Part shown: piece after piece, positions 1 through 6,363 of the stretch
Layout: each line of letters begins with the position of its first letter
Numbering within the stretch: the stretch's first letter is position 1
Assembly (NCBI RefSeq): GCF_029892605.1
Contig: NZ_JARXWF010000004.1
Coordinates: 124,001 to 188,000, forward strand
DNA from: Parabacteroides sp. PM6-13
GTDB lineage: Bacteria; Bacteroidota; Bacteroidia; Bacteroidales; Tannerellaceae
Length of the DNA: 64,000 nt
Direction of reading: 5' to 3'
Made by a program: the position numbers and the translations under genes
The notes under the pieces: model-generated
What the model saw: only the letters and a program-made list of their open reading frames with translations
Database searches by the model: none
What the model was told of the DNA's origin: nothing

Positions 1-2
1 AT

Positions 3-956
3 CTCCTGGATGGGATGGCGGTGAAGGCGTTCTTCGACCGGGAGCAGCCGGAGTATGTGATACTGGCAGCCGCCCGCGTGGGGGGCATTATGGCGAATAA
101 CACCTACCGGGCGGATTTTATTTATGAGAATCTGCAGATCCAACAGCATGTGATCGGGGAGAGCTTCCGCCACAATGTGAAGAAACTGTTGTTCCTGGGT
201 AGCACCTGTATCTATCCGCGGGAGGCGGAGCAGCCGATGCGGGAGACGGCGCTGTTGACCGCGCCCCTGGAATATACTAATGAGCCGTATGCGATTGCTA
301 AGATCGCGGGCTTGAAGCTGTGTGAGAGCTTTAATCTGCAATATGGTACGAACTATATCGCGGTGATGCCGACCAATCTGTATGGACCGAATGATAACTT
401 CGATCTGGAGAAGAGCCATGTGTTGCCGGCGATGATGCGGAAGATACATCTGGCGAAGTGTTTGTATGAGGATGACTGGGAGGCGATACGCCGGGACTTG
501 CAGGCGCGTCCGGTGAAAGGGGTGGATGAGAAGAGCTCGGAGGAGGCGATACTAGCTGTCCTGGCGGATTATGGGATCGGGAAGGAGCAGGTGGAGCTTT
601 GGGGCACGGGCACACCGCTGCGTGAGTTCCTCTGGAGCGAGGAGATGGCGGATGCCTGTGTGTATATCATGGAACAGGTGGATTTCAAGGATACCTATGA
701 AGTGGGAGCGAAAGAGATTCGTAACTGCCATATCAATATCGGCACGGGGAAGGAGATCAGCATTGCCGGGTTGGCGGAGTTGATCGTACAGGAGACGGGC
801 TATCGGGGCCGGGTGGTCTTCAACCGGGATAAGCCGGATGGCACGATGCGCAAACTGACGGATACGACGAAGCTGCATCGATTGGGCTGGCAGCATCGGG
901 TGGAGATTGATGAAGGGGTGCGTAGGATGTATGGGTGGTACTTAGCTAATTGTTAA
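3..956 (+). CDS. fcl: GDP-L-fucose synthase, 5' end cut by the window
   Basis: NAD(P)-dependent epimerase/reductase of the extended SDR family. It turns GDP-4-keto-6-deoxy-mannose into GDP-L-fucose, a precursor for capsule and glycoprotein fucosylation. The frame is open from base 3, so the first ATG in view (15) is probably internal; the N-terminal GxxGxxG nucleotide loop lies upstream. Visible are the VGGIMANN segment, the catalytic Ser in GSTCIYP, the YAIAK (YxxxK) pair, and the substrate-side WGTGTPLREFLWSEEMADA block. An insertion of about 35 residues before that block (around DDWEAIRRDLQARP) is, from memory, normal for Bacteroidales homologues. It is probably the last gene of an upstream polysaccharide or GDP-fucose cluster. 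A 974-bp repeat-filled gap separates it from the export genes. Family assignment is firm; only the start is missing. Confidence 0.93.
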   Translation, partial: LLDGMAVKAFFDREQPEYVILAAARVGGIMANNTYRADFIYENLQIQQHVIGESFRHNVKKLLFLGSTCIYPREAEQPMRETALLTAPLEYTNEPYAIAKIAGLKLCESFNLQYGTNYIAVMPTNLYGPNDNFDLEKSHVLPAMMRKIHLAKCLYEDDWEAIRRDLQARPVKGVDEKSSEEAILAVLADYGIGKEQVELWGTGTPLREFLWSEEMADACVYIMEQVDFKDTYEVGAKEIRNCHINIGTGKEISIAGLAELIVQETGYRGRVVFNRDKPDGTMRKLTDTTKLHRLGWQHRVEIDEGVRRMYGWYLANC

Positions 957-999
957 TGGTTAATTGTTAATGGTTAATTATTAATGGTTAGTGGGGAGT

Positions 1000-1090
1000 G
1001 AAAGGAGAAAGGAGAAAGGAGAGGGATTAATGGTTAGTGATTAGTGGTTAGTGAGGGGTGGGGAGAAAGGAGAAAGGGAGAAGGGAGATT
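1000..1090. repeat. Homopurine tract with GGTTAGTG motifs, left flank of repeat A1
   Basis: Nearly pure G/A on the plus strand, made of GGAGAAA units and broken by ATTAATGGTTAGTGATTAGTGG. The same tract in the same order, inverted, lies beyond repeat A2 at about 12419-12520. The A1/A2 duplication therefore extends past the palindromes. No coding potential seen. Confidence 0.7.
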
Positions 1091-1341
1091 GGAAGATTTT
1101 CATATAAATCCCGCAGGGATTTCCTATTCGTAACCGCGGGTGTAGCGAAGCAAACCCGTGGTAGGTAGGCAGATAGACAAGACCTACTCTACAAGCAACC
1201 CCGAAGCGGGTTGAACCCATTCCGGGTTCGTTAGTTATTATTAGCGGAATACCCCCGGTCGTTCGCTTCGCTCTCTTACCGAGGGTTACGAATAGGAAAT
1301 CCCTGCGGGATTTAACTCATTTCAGTGTACCTTGCCACCTT
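1091..1341 (+). repeat. Palindromic repeat A, copy 1 (A1)
   Basis: About 251 bp with perfect 30-bp inverted ends at 1106-1135 and 1284-1313. Each end begins with a small hairpin of its own (AAATCCC-GCA-GGGATTT). Inside are two further GC-rich imperfect palindromes: one near GCGGGTGTAGCGAAGCAAACCCG, whose arms read CGGGT/ACCCG, and one around 1195-1230 (CCCGAAGCGGGTTGAACCC). Outer edges read GGAAGATTTT on the left and CACTGAAATGAG/CTTGCCACCTT-type sequence on the right. Copies A2 (inverted) and A3 (direct) have the same structure. There is no ORF of note, so it looks like a non-autonomous palindromic element, or an RNA-forming repeat, rather than a gene. Confidence 0.88.
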
Positions 1342-1363
1342 CACATATTCCAAGATTGGAAGA

Positions 1364-1594
1364 TTCCCCATGGAGCGCTGTAAGCGCGATTCAACCCAGC
1401 CCATGGGTGACCGTAGGGAACCCTGGGTATCAGTATGCGACAACAAAGGAGTTCTGAAGGAACGACTGTGTATATACACAAACACTCAATAGTCACTCCT
1501 TCAGAGTTCCATTTATTATAACCCAAACGACCCAGGGTTCCCCTACGGTCACCCATGGGCTGGGTTGAATCGCGCTGGCAGCGCTCCTTGGGAA
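1364..1594. repeat. Palindromic repeat C (single copy)
   Basis: About 230 bp with inverted arms of roughly 57 bp: 1372-1428 against 1530-1587, starting GGAGCGCTG and ending CCCTGGGT. The arms differ only at a short GTAA/GCCA patch and one extra G. The middle holds a second, imperfect inverted pair (GGAGTTCTGAAGGAACGACT against AGTCACTCCTTCAGAGTTCC) around the palindrome GTGTATATACAC. A minus-strand ORF over it (1341-1640) is only a by-product of the palindrome. Confidence 0.85.
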
Positions 1595-1622
1595 TCAAAT
1601 CGGAGAAAACCTTCACTGCTTC

Positions 1623-1674
1623 ACCAGCAGCCTGAGGCAACTGGCTACAGAGCGGGGCAATCTATGATTGCTAT
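1623..1674 (+). repeat. 52-bp repeat D, copy 1
   Basis: Begins ACCAGCAGCCTGAGGCAACT and ends CAATCTATGATTGCTAT. The last part can fold as CAATC-TAT-GATTG. Near-identical copies lie at 6095-6146 (direct) and 18417-18468 (inverted). It always sits beside one of the larger palindromes. Confidence 0.85.
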
Positions 1675-1699
1675 AACCACTAATCATTAATCATTAACA

Positions 1700-1746
1700 A
1701 TTAACAATTGCTCCTCCCTTTCTCCTATTTCCTTTCTCCTTCACTC
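1700..1746. repeat. Homopyrimidine tract
   Basis: CTCC/TTTCTCC units on the plus strand. With the purine tract at 1000-1090 it frames the A1-C-D1 cluster. The same pattern recurs at 6209-6250, 12419-12560 and 18826-18845. Confidence 0.6.
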
Positions 1747-1769
1747 CCCACTAACAACTCCCCACTAAC

Positions 1770-1797
1770 AACTAATCATTAAAAATCCTATCTTTGC
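1770..1797 (+). promoter_or_regulatory. Candidate promoter of the wza-wzc-phosphatase operon
   Basis: A TATCTTTG -7 box lies at 1789-1796, matching the Bacteroidetes TAnnTTTG form. I see no clear TTTG -33 box. The 28 bases from AACTAATCATT to the box are identical at 27 of 28 positions to 6302-6329, upstream of the hydrogenase. Start-site use is inferred only. Confidence 0.5.
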
Positions 1798-1930
1798 TAC
1801 TCTAATTGGGGGGAAGGATGAACTATTAGGCTATTTAGCTGTTATATTATTCGAAAGAAGTAGTCGCTGTGGGATACAGAGGTGGCCACTTGGGTAGTAA
1901 TCAAGTAAAAATTCAAATAACAACGAAACA
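1798..1930 (+). other. Untranslated leader of the export operon
   Basis: About 130 bp between the putative -7 box and the wza start. It carries a three-codon mini-ORF (ATG AAC TAT TAG) near 1819 and no obvious terminator hairpin. Long leaders in Bacteroides capsule loci are used for antitermination control, but no UpxY-type gene is present here, so a regulatory role is only a possibility. Confidence 0.3.
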
Positions 1931-2719
1931 ATGAAACAGTTTTATAAACAGGGTGTCTTACTCGTCTTGACCGTGTTGTTGAGCGCGTGTGGGAGTACGA
2001 AGGATGTGCTTTATCTGCAGGATGTGGATCCCTATAAGATGGTGCCGATCGAGCATAACTACGAGGTGATTATTCGCAATGATGACCTGTTGGCGATTAT
2101 GGTGAACAGCCGGAACCCGGAGTTGGCCATGCCGTTTAATATGCCGATGGTGACCTATCAGTTGGGTACCGTAGGGCAGAACGTCGGACAGCAGCGGGTA
2201 CTGGGTTACCTGGTGGATCCGAGTGGGGAGATCGACTTCCCGATCCTGGGTAGCCTGAAGGTGGAGGGGTTGACGCGTAACGAGTTGACGGAATTGATCA
2301 AAAATAAACTGATCGAGGAGGATCTGATCAAAGACCCGATCGTCACGGTGCAGTTCTTGAACTATAAGATATCGGTGATGGGCGAGGTGGCTCGTCCGGG
2401 TAGCTTTAGCATATCGGGTGACCGTATCACGCTGTTGGAGGCGTTGAGTATGGCGGGTGACCTGACGATCTACGGGAAGCGTGACCGGGTGGCGGTGATC
2501 CGTGAGAAGGATGGCAAGCGTTCGATCCTGTATCACGACCTGCGTTCGTCGGATATATTCACCTCTCCCTGTTATTACCTGCAACAGAATGATATTGTCT
2601 ATGTGGAGCCCAACAAACGGAAGGCGGAGCAGAGCGATATCAACCAAAACAATACGATCGGGGTCTGGGTGTCTGTGCTCTCGCTCCTGACGACGGTGGC
2701 TGTATTGATTTTCAAATAA
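1931..2719 (+). CDS. Polysaccharide export lipoprotein, Wza/poly-export family
   Basis: Outer-membrane-side component of a Wzx/Wzy-type capsule or exopolysaccharide exporter. The 262 residues start with a lipoprotein signal (MKQFYKQ, hydrophobic run, LSAC with Cys at about 20). A poly-export (PES) domain follows (NDDLLAIMVNSRNPELA, YLVDPSGEIDFPILGSLKVEG), then an SLBB-like ligand domain (ISVMGEVARPGSF, LLEALSMAGDLTIYG, NDIVYVEPNK). A C-terminal hydrophobic helix (VWVSVLSLLTTVAVLIF) is in the place where Wza proteins cross the outer membrane. The wzc-like gene starts 15 bp downstream, so the two are surely co-transcribed. The ATG at 1931 is the only start that keeps the signal peptide. Confidence 0.92.
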   Translation: MKQFYKQGVLLVLTVLLSACGSTKDVLYLQDVDPYKMVPIEHNYEVIIRNDDLLAIMVNSRNPELAMPFNMPMVTYQLGTVGQNVGQQRVLGYLVDPSGEIDFPILGSLKVEGLTRNELTELIKNKLIEEDLIKDPIVTVQFLNYKISVMGEVARPGSFSISGDRITLLEALSMAGDLTIYGKRDRVAVIREKDGKRSILYHDLRSSDIFTSPCYYLQQNDIVYVEPNKRKAEQSDINQNNTIGVWVSVLSLLTTVAVLIFK

Positions 2720-2734
2720 GAAATAGAAAGAGAT

Positions 2735-5101
2735 ATGGAAGAAAGAAAAGAGGAAGAACAGTTTATCAGCCTGGTCGATATTATTCATATTGTTATTGGG
2801 AAATGGTATTGGTTTGCCTTGTCGATCGTGGTCTGTTGCGCGGTGGCTTTTCTCTATCTGCGGATGACACCGAAAGAGTACACCCGTACGGCTTCGGTCT
2901 TGATCAAGGATGATGCCAAAGGGGGTGCGCTGAGTGAGACGGCGGCTTTTGAGGATTTGTCGATGTTCAACGTGAAGCGGAATGTGGACAACGAGGTGTT
3001 GGTGTTTAAGTCGCGTCGGTTGATGCGGGAGACGGCACGGAAGCTGAACCTCGATGTGAGCTATACGGTGAAGCAGGGGCTTCGCACGCAGGAGCTCTAT
3101 ACCCGCGCTCCGATCTCTGCCTCTTTCCCGGAGGTGGATGAGATGGAGAGCTTCTCGTTTGTGGCTACCCCGACATCGGACACGGAGGTGAGCCTGACGG
3201 ATTTCCGGATTATCAGCGCCTCGGGTGACGAGCAGTTGTTGACGGAGACCTATACGGCTTTGTTGAACGATACCTTACAAACGACGATTGGTGCGTTGGT
3301 GGTGACCCCGACATTGTATTATAATGATTCCTACCTGCAAGTGCCGGTGACGATCACGAAGCGGAACCTGGAGAGTGTGGTGACGCAATACCAGAGCGCT
3401 TTGCAGGTGTCGCTGGCCAGTAAGACGGCAACGATCATCAACCTGACATTGCAGGATGTCTCTATCCGCCGGGCGGAGGATGTGATCAATACCTTGATTG
3501 ATGTATATAACGCGGACGTGGTGAGCGACAAGAACCAGATCATGGTGAGTACCTCGGAGTTTATCAATGAGCGTCTGATTATTATAGAGAAGGAGTTGGG
3601 ATCGGTCGATTCGGATATCGAGTCGTTTAAGCGGACGCATCAGTTGACCGATATCCAATCGGAATCGGGCATGTATCTGCAGACCACCAGCCAGCTTAGT
3701 CAGGAAGAGCTGGCGTTGCAGAACCAGTTGTCGCTGGCGAAATATATCCGGGAGTACCTGACGGATCCGAGTCGTAGCTCCGACCTCATCCCTTCGAATA
3801 CGGGACTGTCGGATATGAATATCGAGGGACAGATTGCGGCCTACAATGAGCTGTTGTTGAAACGTGATAAATTGATTGGTAACAGTAGTAGCAAGAACCC
3901 GGTGGTGATGGATCTGAATAACTCGCTCAGCGCGATGAAGCAGACGATTATCCGGGCGATTGACAACCTGATCGTGGGATTGAACCTGCAGATTGGTAAT
4001 GTGAAGCAGCGTGAGGTGCAGACAGCACGTCGTATCTCTGCCGTACCTTCTCAGCAGAAGGAGGTATTATCGATCGAACGACAGCAGAAGATCAAAGAGG
4101 CGTTGTATCTCTACCTGTTGAACAAACGGGAGGAGAACGCCCTCTCGCAGGCGATGACGGAGAGCAATGCGCGTATCGTGGATGCCGCTTCGGGCAGCAA
4201 CGCGCCGGTGGCTCCGAAGTCGATGATTATCCTGTTGGCGGCGTTTGTCCTGGGGTGTATCATTCCGGGCGGTGTGCTCTGGATGCAAAACACGTTGGAC
4301 ACCAAGGTGAAAGGACGCAAAGACCTGGAAGATGCCACGACGATACCTCTCTTGGGTGAGATCCCTCACCGCGATAGGAAAGGGAAAGAGGAGCATGATG
4401 TGGTGGTGCGCAAGGATAGCCGTGACGCGGTGTCGGAGGCCTTCCGTATTATCCGTACCAATATGGAATTTATGCGGGTGAAAGCCAACGATATGAAGGT
4501 GATTATGCTTACCTCCTCTTCGCCGGGTGCCGGGAAGACCTTTATCTCTACCAACCTGGCGGTGAGCCTGGCGTTGATGCAGAAAAAGGTGATTCTGGTC
4601 GACCTGGATATCCGCAAAGGAACCTTGAGCGACCGGGCGGGAGCGACCGGTAAGGGGATAAGCAACTTCCTGTCGGGCAGGATCGATCGGATAGACGATA
4701 TGATACAGACAGGATATATTGATAACTGCCTGGATGTGATCCATGTGGGGCCCGTGCCTCCTAACCCGGCAGAGCTCCTGTTGAGCGATCGCCTGGATTA
4801 CCTGATCGAGGAGCTGAAGAAGAGATATGATTATATTATCCTGGATACGGTGCCGGCAGGTATTGTGGCGGATGCTTCGATCATTAACCGCGTGGCGGAT
4901 GTGACGGTATATGTGGTGCGTGCCGGGTTGTTGGATCGCCGTCAACTGCCGGATATCGAGCGCCTGTACCGGGAGGAACGCTATAAGAATATGTGTACGA
5001 TCCTGAATGATATCCGTTTTGACAAGGCGGGCTATGGGTATGGCTACGGCTATGGATATGGCTACGGGTACGGTTACGGCTATTCGAAAGACGATAAATA
5101 G
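2735..5101 (+). CDS. Wzc-type polysaccharide co-polymerase and BY-kinase
   Basis: Inner-membrane protein that controls polysaccharide chain length and autophosphorylates on tyrosine. Of 788 residues, the N-terminal Wzz domain is anchored by a helix at about 24-45. A long, largely periplasmic coiled region follows (about 250-480), then a second helix at about 497-517 (MIILLAAFVLGCIIPGG). The cytoplasmic kinase has Walker A SSPGAGKT (about 595-602), Walker A' VILVDLDIRKG (about 620) and Walker B YDYIILDTVP (about 698). The acceptor tail is unusual: nine Gly-Tyr repeats at 766-783 followed by SKDDK, giving nine regularly spaced tyrosines. Varied codons in the repeat argue for selection on the protein. 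Its phosphatase partner starts 3 bp after the stop. Confidence 0.95.
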   Translation: MEERKEEEQFISLVDIIHIVIGKWYWFALSIVVCCAVAFLYLRMTPKEYTRTASVLIKDDAKGGALSETAAFEDLSMFNVKRNVDNEVLVFKSRRLMRETARKLNLDVSYTVKQGLRTQELYTRAPISASFPEVDEMESFSFVATPTSDTEVSLTDFRIISASGDEQLLTETYTALLNDTLQTTIGALVVTPTLYYNDSYLQVPVTITKRNLESVVTQYQSALQVSLASKTATIINLTLQDVSIRRAEDVINTLIDVYNADVVSDKNQIMVSTSEFINERLIIIEKELGSVDSDIESFKRTHQLTDIQSESGMYLQTTSQLSQEELALQNQLSLAKYIREYLTDPSRSSDLIPSNTGLSDMNIEGQIAAYNELLLKRDKLIGNSSSKNPVVMDLNNSLSAMKQTIIRAIDNLIVGLNLQIGNVKQREVQTARRISAVPSQQKEVLSIERQQKIKEALYLYLLNKREENALSQAMTESNARIVDAASGSNAPVAPKSMIILLAAFVLGCIIPGGVLWMQNTLDTKVKGRKDLEDATTIPLLGEIPHRDRKGKEEHDVVVRKDSRDAVSEAFRIIRTNMEFMRVKANDMKVIMLTSSSPGAGKTFISTNLAVSLALMQKKVILVDLDIRKGTLSDRAGATGKGISNFLSGRIDRIDDMIQTGYIDNCLDVIHVGPVPPNPAELLLSDRLDYLIEELKKRYDYIILDTVPAGIVADASIINRVADVTVYVVRAGLLDRRQLPDIERLYREERYKNMCTILNDIRFDKAGYGYGYGYGYGYGYGYGYSKDDK

Positions 5102-5104
5102 ACG

Positions 5105-5830
5105 ATGTTCTCTTTTTTCAGTCGCAAAGAGCGTTTGTCCGCTACCGGCCTGTTGAATGGGCTGGTCGATATACATGCGCATCTATTGCCGGGCGTAGAC
5201 GATGGGGTGGCGACGATGGAGGAGTCTGTGCGAACCCTCTCGGCTCTGGCCGGGATGGGGATCCGAAGGATGTATCTGACTTCGCATGTGATGGATACGA
5301 CCGATGCCGGGTATAAGGCATACTACCGGGAGCAGTTTGAGGCGTTGAAAGCGGTCTGTCCCGAAGGGGTTGAGATACGTCTGGCGGCCGAGTATATGCT
5401 GGACATGGGGTTTGCCGCCCGCCGTGAGGAGGGGCTGTTGGCGATGAGCGGAGGACATGTGTTGGTTGAGACCTCTTATATGGCACCGCCACCTGACTTT
5501 ATTGAGCTGTTGTATGAGGTGGTGCTCGATGGGTATCATCCGATTGTGGCGCATCCGGAGCGTTATATGTATATGGGTGACCGGGATTACCGGGAGCTGA
5601 AAGAGAAAGGGTGCAGGTTACAACTCAATATATTATCCCTTTCGGGGCTTTATGGGCGACGGGCCGAGGAGGTGGCGCGCCGGCTACTGAAGGAGGGCTA
5701 CTACGATCATGTCGGCACGGATATTCACCAGCTGGAGAAATTCCAAAAAGCCCTGGAGACTATCACGCTCCACAAGACAGAGCGACAAGAACTGGAGCGA
5801 CTGGTCCGGAATAATGATGGGCTGTGGTGA
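5105..5830 (+). CDS. Tyrosine-protein phosphatase, CpsB/YwqE (PHP) family
   Basis: Metal-dependent PHP-fold phosphatase that removes phosphate from the tyrosine tail of the Wzc-type kinase. The 241 residues open with the first metal motif DIHAHLLPGVDDG (about 22-34). Further ligand motifs are LTSHVM, VETSYM, IVAHPERY (His and Glu) and the C-terminal VGTDIHQ. There is no signal peptide, as expected for a cytoplasmic enzyme. The 3-bp gap to the kinase suggests coupled expression. This is the last gene of the operon; beyond it lies the repeat B1 region. Confidence 0.92.
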   Translation: MFSFFSRKERLSATGLLNGLVDIHAHLLPGVDDGVATMEESVRTLSALAGMGIRRMYLTSHVMDTTDAGYKAYYREQFEALKAVCPEGVEIRLAAEYMLDMGFAARREEGLLAMSGGHVLVETSYMAPPPDFIELLYEVVLDGYHPIVAHPERYMYMGDRDYRELKEKGCRLQLNILSLSGLYGRRAEEVARRLLKEGYYDHVGTDIHQLEKFQKALETITLHKTERQELERLVRNNDGLW

Positions 5831-5835
5831 GGGGG

Positions 5836-5862
5836 GCTTCAGGTTTGGGAAGATGTGGAGGT
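5836..5862 (+). repeat. Shared edge motif of the palindromic repeats
   Basis: The stretch around CTTCAGGTTTGGGAAGATGT is closely matched by 12005-12032 (CTTCAGGTTTTGTAAGATGT), although the palindromes that follow (B1 here, E there) are unrelated. It probably marks the outer edge of the repeat unit. Confidence 0.55.
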
Positions 5863-5865
5863 GAT

Positions 5866-6065
5866 AAAGTCCGGAAGGACTTAGACGTGGATAACCCCGT
5901 GCAAGCCGTCAGGCGCAGCTCGGGGGACGAGAGTATAATAAAAACGAGCTCCGTAGGGGCTCAACAGTTGACCTCCTACGGAGCTCATTATATAGATATT
6001 ACTTCTACCCCGAGCTGCACCTACGGTTTGCACGGGGTTATCTAGGTTGAAGCCCTTTCGGGCTT
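5866..6065 (+). repeat. Palindromic repeat B, copy 1 (B1)
   Basis: About 200 bp of nested hairpins. The ends are two different small hairpins, AAGTCC-GGAA-GGACTT on the left (5867-5882) and AAGCCC-TTTC-GGGCTT on the right (6050-6065). Next come inverted arms beginning GGATAACCCCGTGCAA and containing GCAGCTCGGGG (5889-5925 with 6008-6042). The centre is a 12-bp stem GAGCTCCGTAGG/CCTACGGAGCTC. Copy B2 at 33455-33659 is the same element inverted. No plausible coding sequence. Confidence 0.87.
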
Positions 6066-6094
6066 TCTACCTTCCCATCCTCTCCGATTTGAAT

Positions 6095-6146
6095 ACCAGC
6101 AGCCTGAGGCAACTGGCTACAGAGCAGAGCAATCTATGATTGCTAT
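6095..6146 (+). repeat. 52-bp repeat D, copy 2
   Basis: Differs from D1 only at a couple of bases (AGCAGAGC in place of AGCGGGGC). It follows the shared linker CTCCGATTTGAATA, which also occurs at about 12140-12153 and, inverted and shortened, at about 1595-1604. The remainder of this gap, to 6300, is AT-rich TTAATAATTAAC and CT-rich tract. Confidence 0.83.
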
Positions 6147-6294
6147 AAGAATTGCTCCCCCCTTCGCTAAGCGAACGTTGTTTAACAATTAACCATTAAT
6201 AATTAACAATTGCTCCTCCCTTCTCCTTTCTCCTTTCTCCTTTCTCCCCCCACTCCCCACTAATCACTAATCATTAACCACTCCTTCCCCCCTT

Positions 6295-6329
6295 CTTGCT
6301 TAACTAATCATTAAAAACCCTATCTTTGC
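6295..6329 (+). promoter_or_regulatory. Candidate hydrogenase promoter
   Basis: TATCTTTG -7 box at 6321-6328 with CTTG at 6295-6298 as a weak -33 box (22-bp spacer, slightly long). The 28 bases 6302-6329 match the wza upstream module at 1770-1797 except at one base, so the two operons seem to share a promoter cassette. Confidence 0.5.
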
Positions 6330-6363
6330 ACTTTAATTAAGAGAAGGAAAAAGGAAAGGGACT

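Noticed and set aside
331-896. Long antisense ORFs opposite fcl, wzc, SusC, ABC-F and others
   Set aside because: Shadows of well-supported genes caused by codon bias; none has a family signature or fitting start.
1341-1640. Minus-strand ORF of 99 codons over repeat C
   Set aside because: It is produced by the palindrome; composition is odd, no start context, no family resemblance.
957-1930. CRISPR array
   Set aside because: Repeats are few, long, palindromic and not regularly spaced; no cas genes in the window.
2735-5101. Frameshift or repeat artefact at the (GY)9 tail
   Set aside because: The frame continues cleanly to SKDDK and stop, codons vary, and the phosphatase gene follows at the usual distance.
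5824-6045. Plus-strand ORF of 73 codons over repeat B1
   Set aside because: Covers the hairpin arms of a non-coding repeat that recurs inverted at 33.5 kb without a conserved frame.
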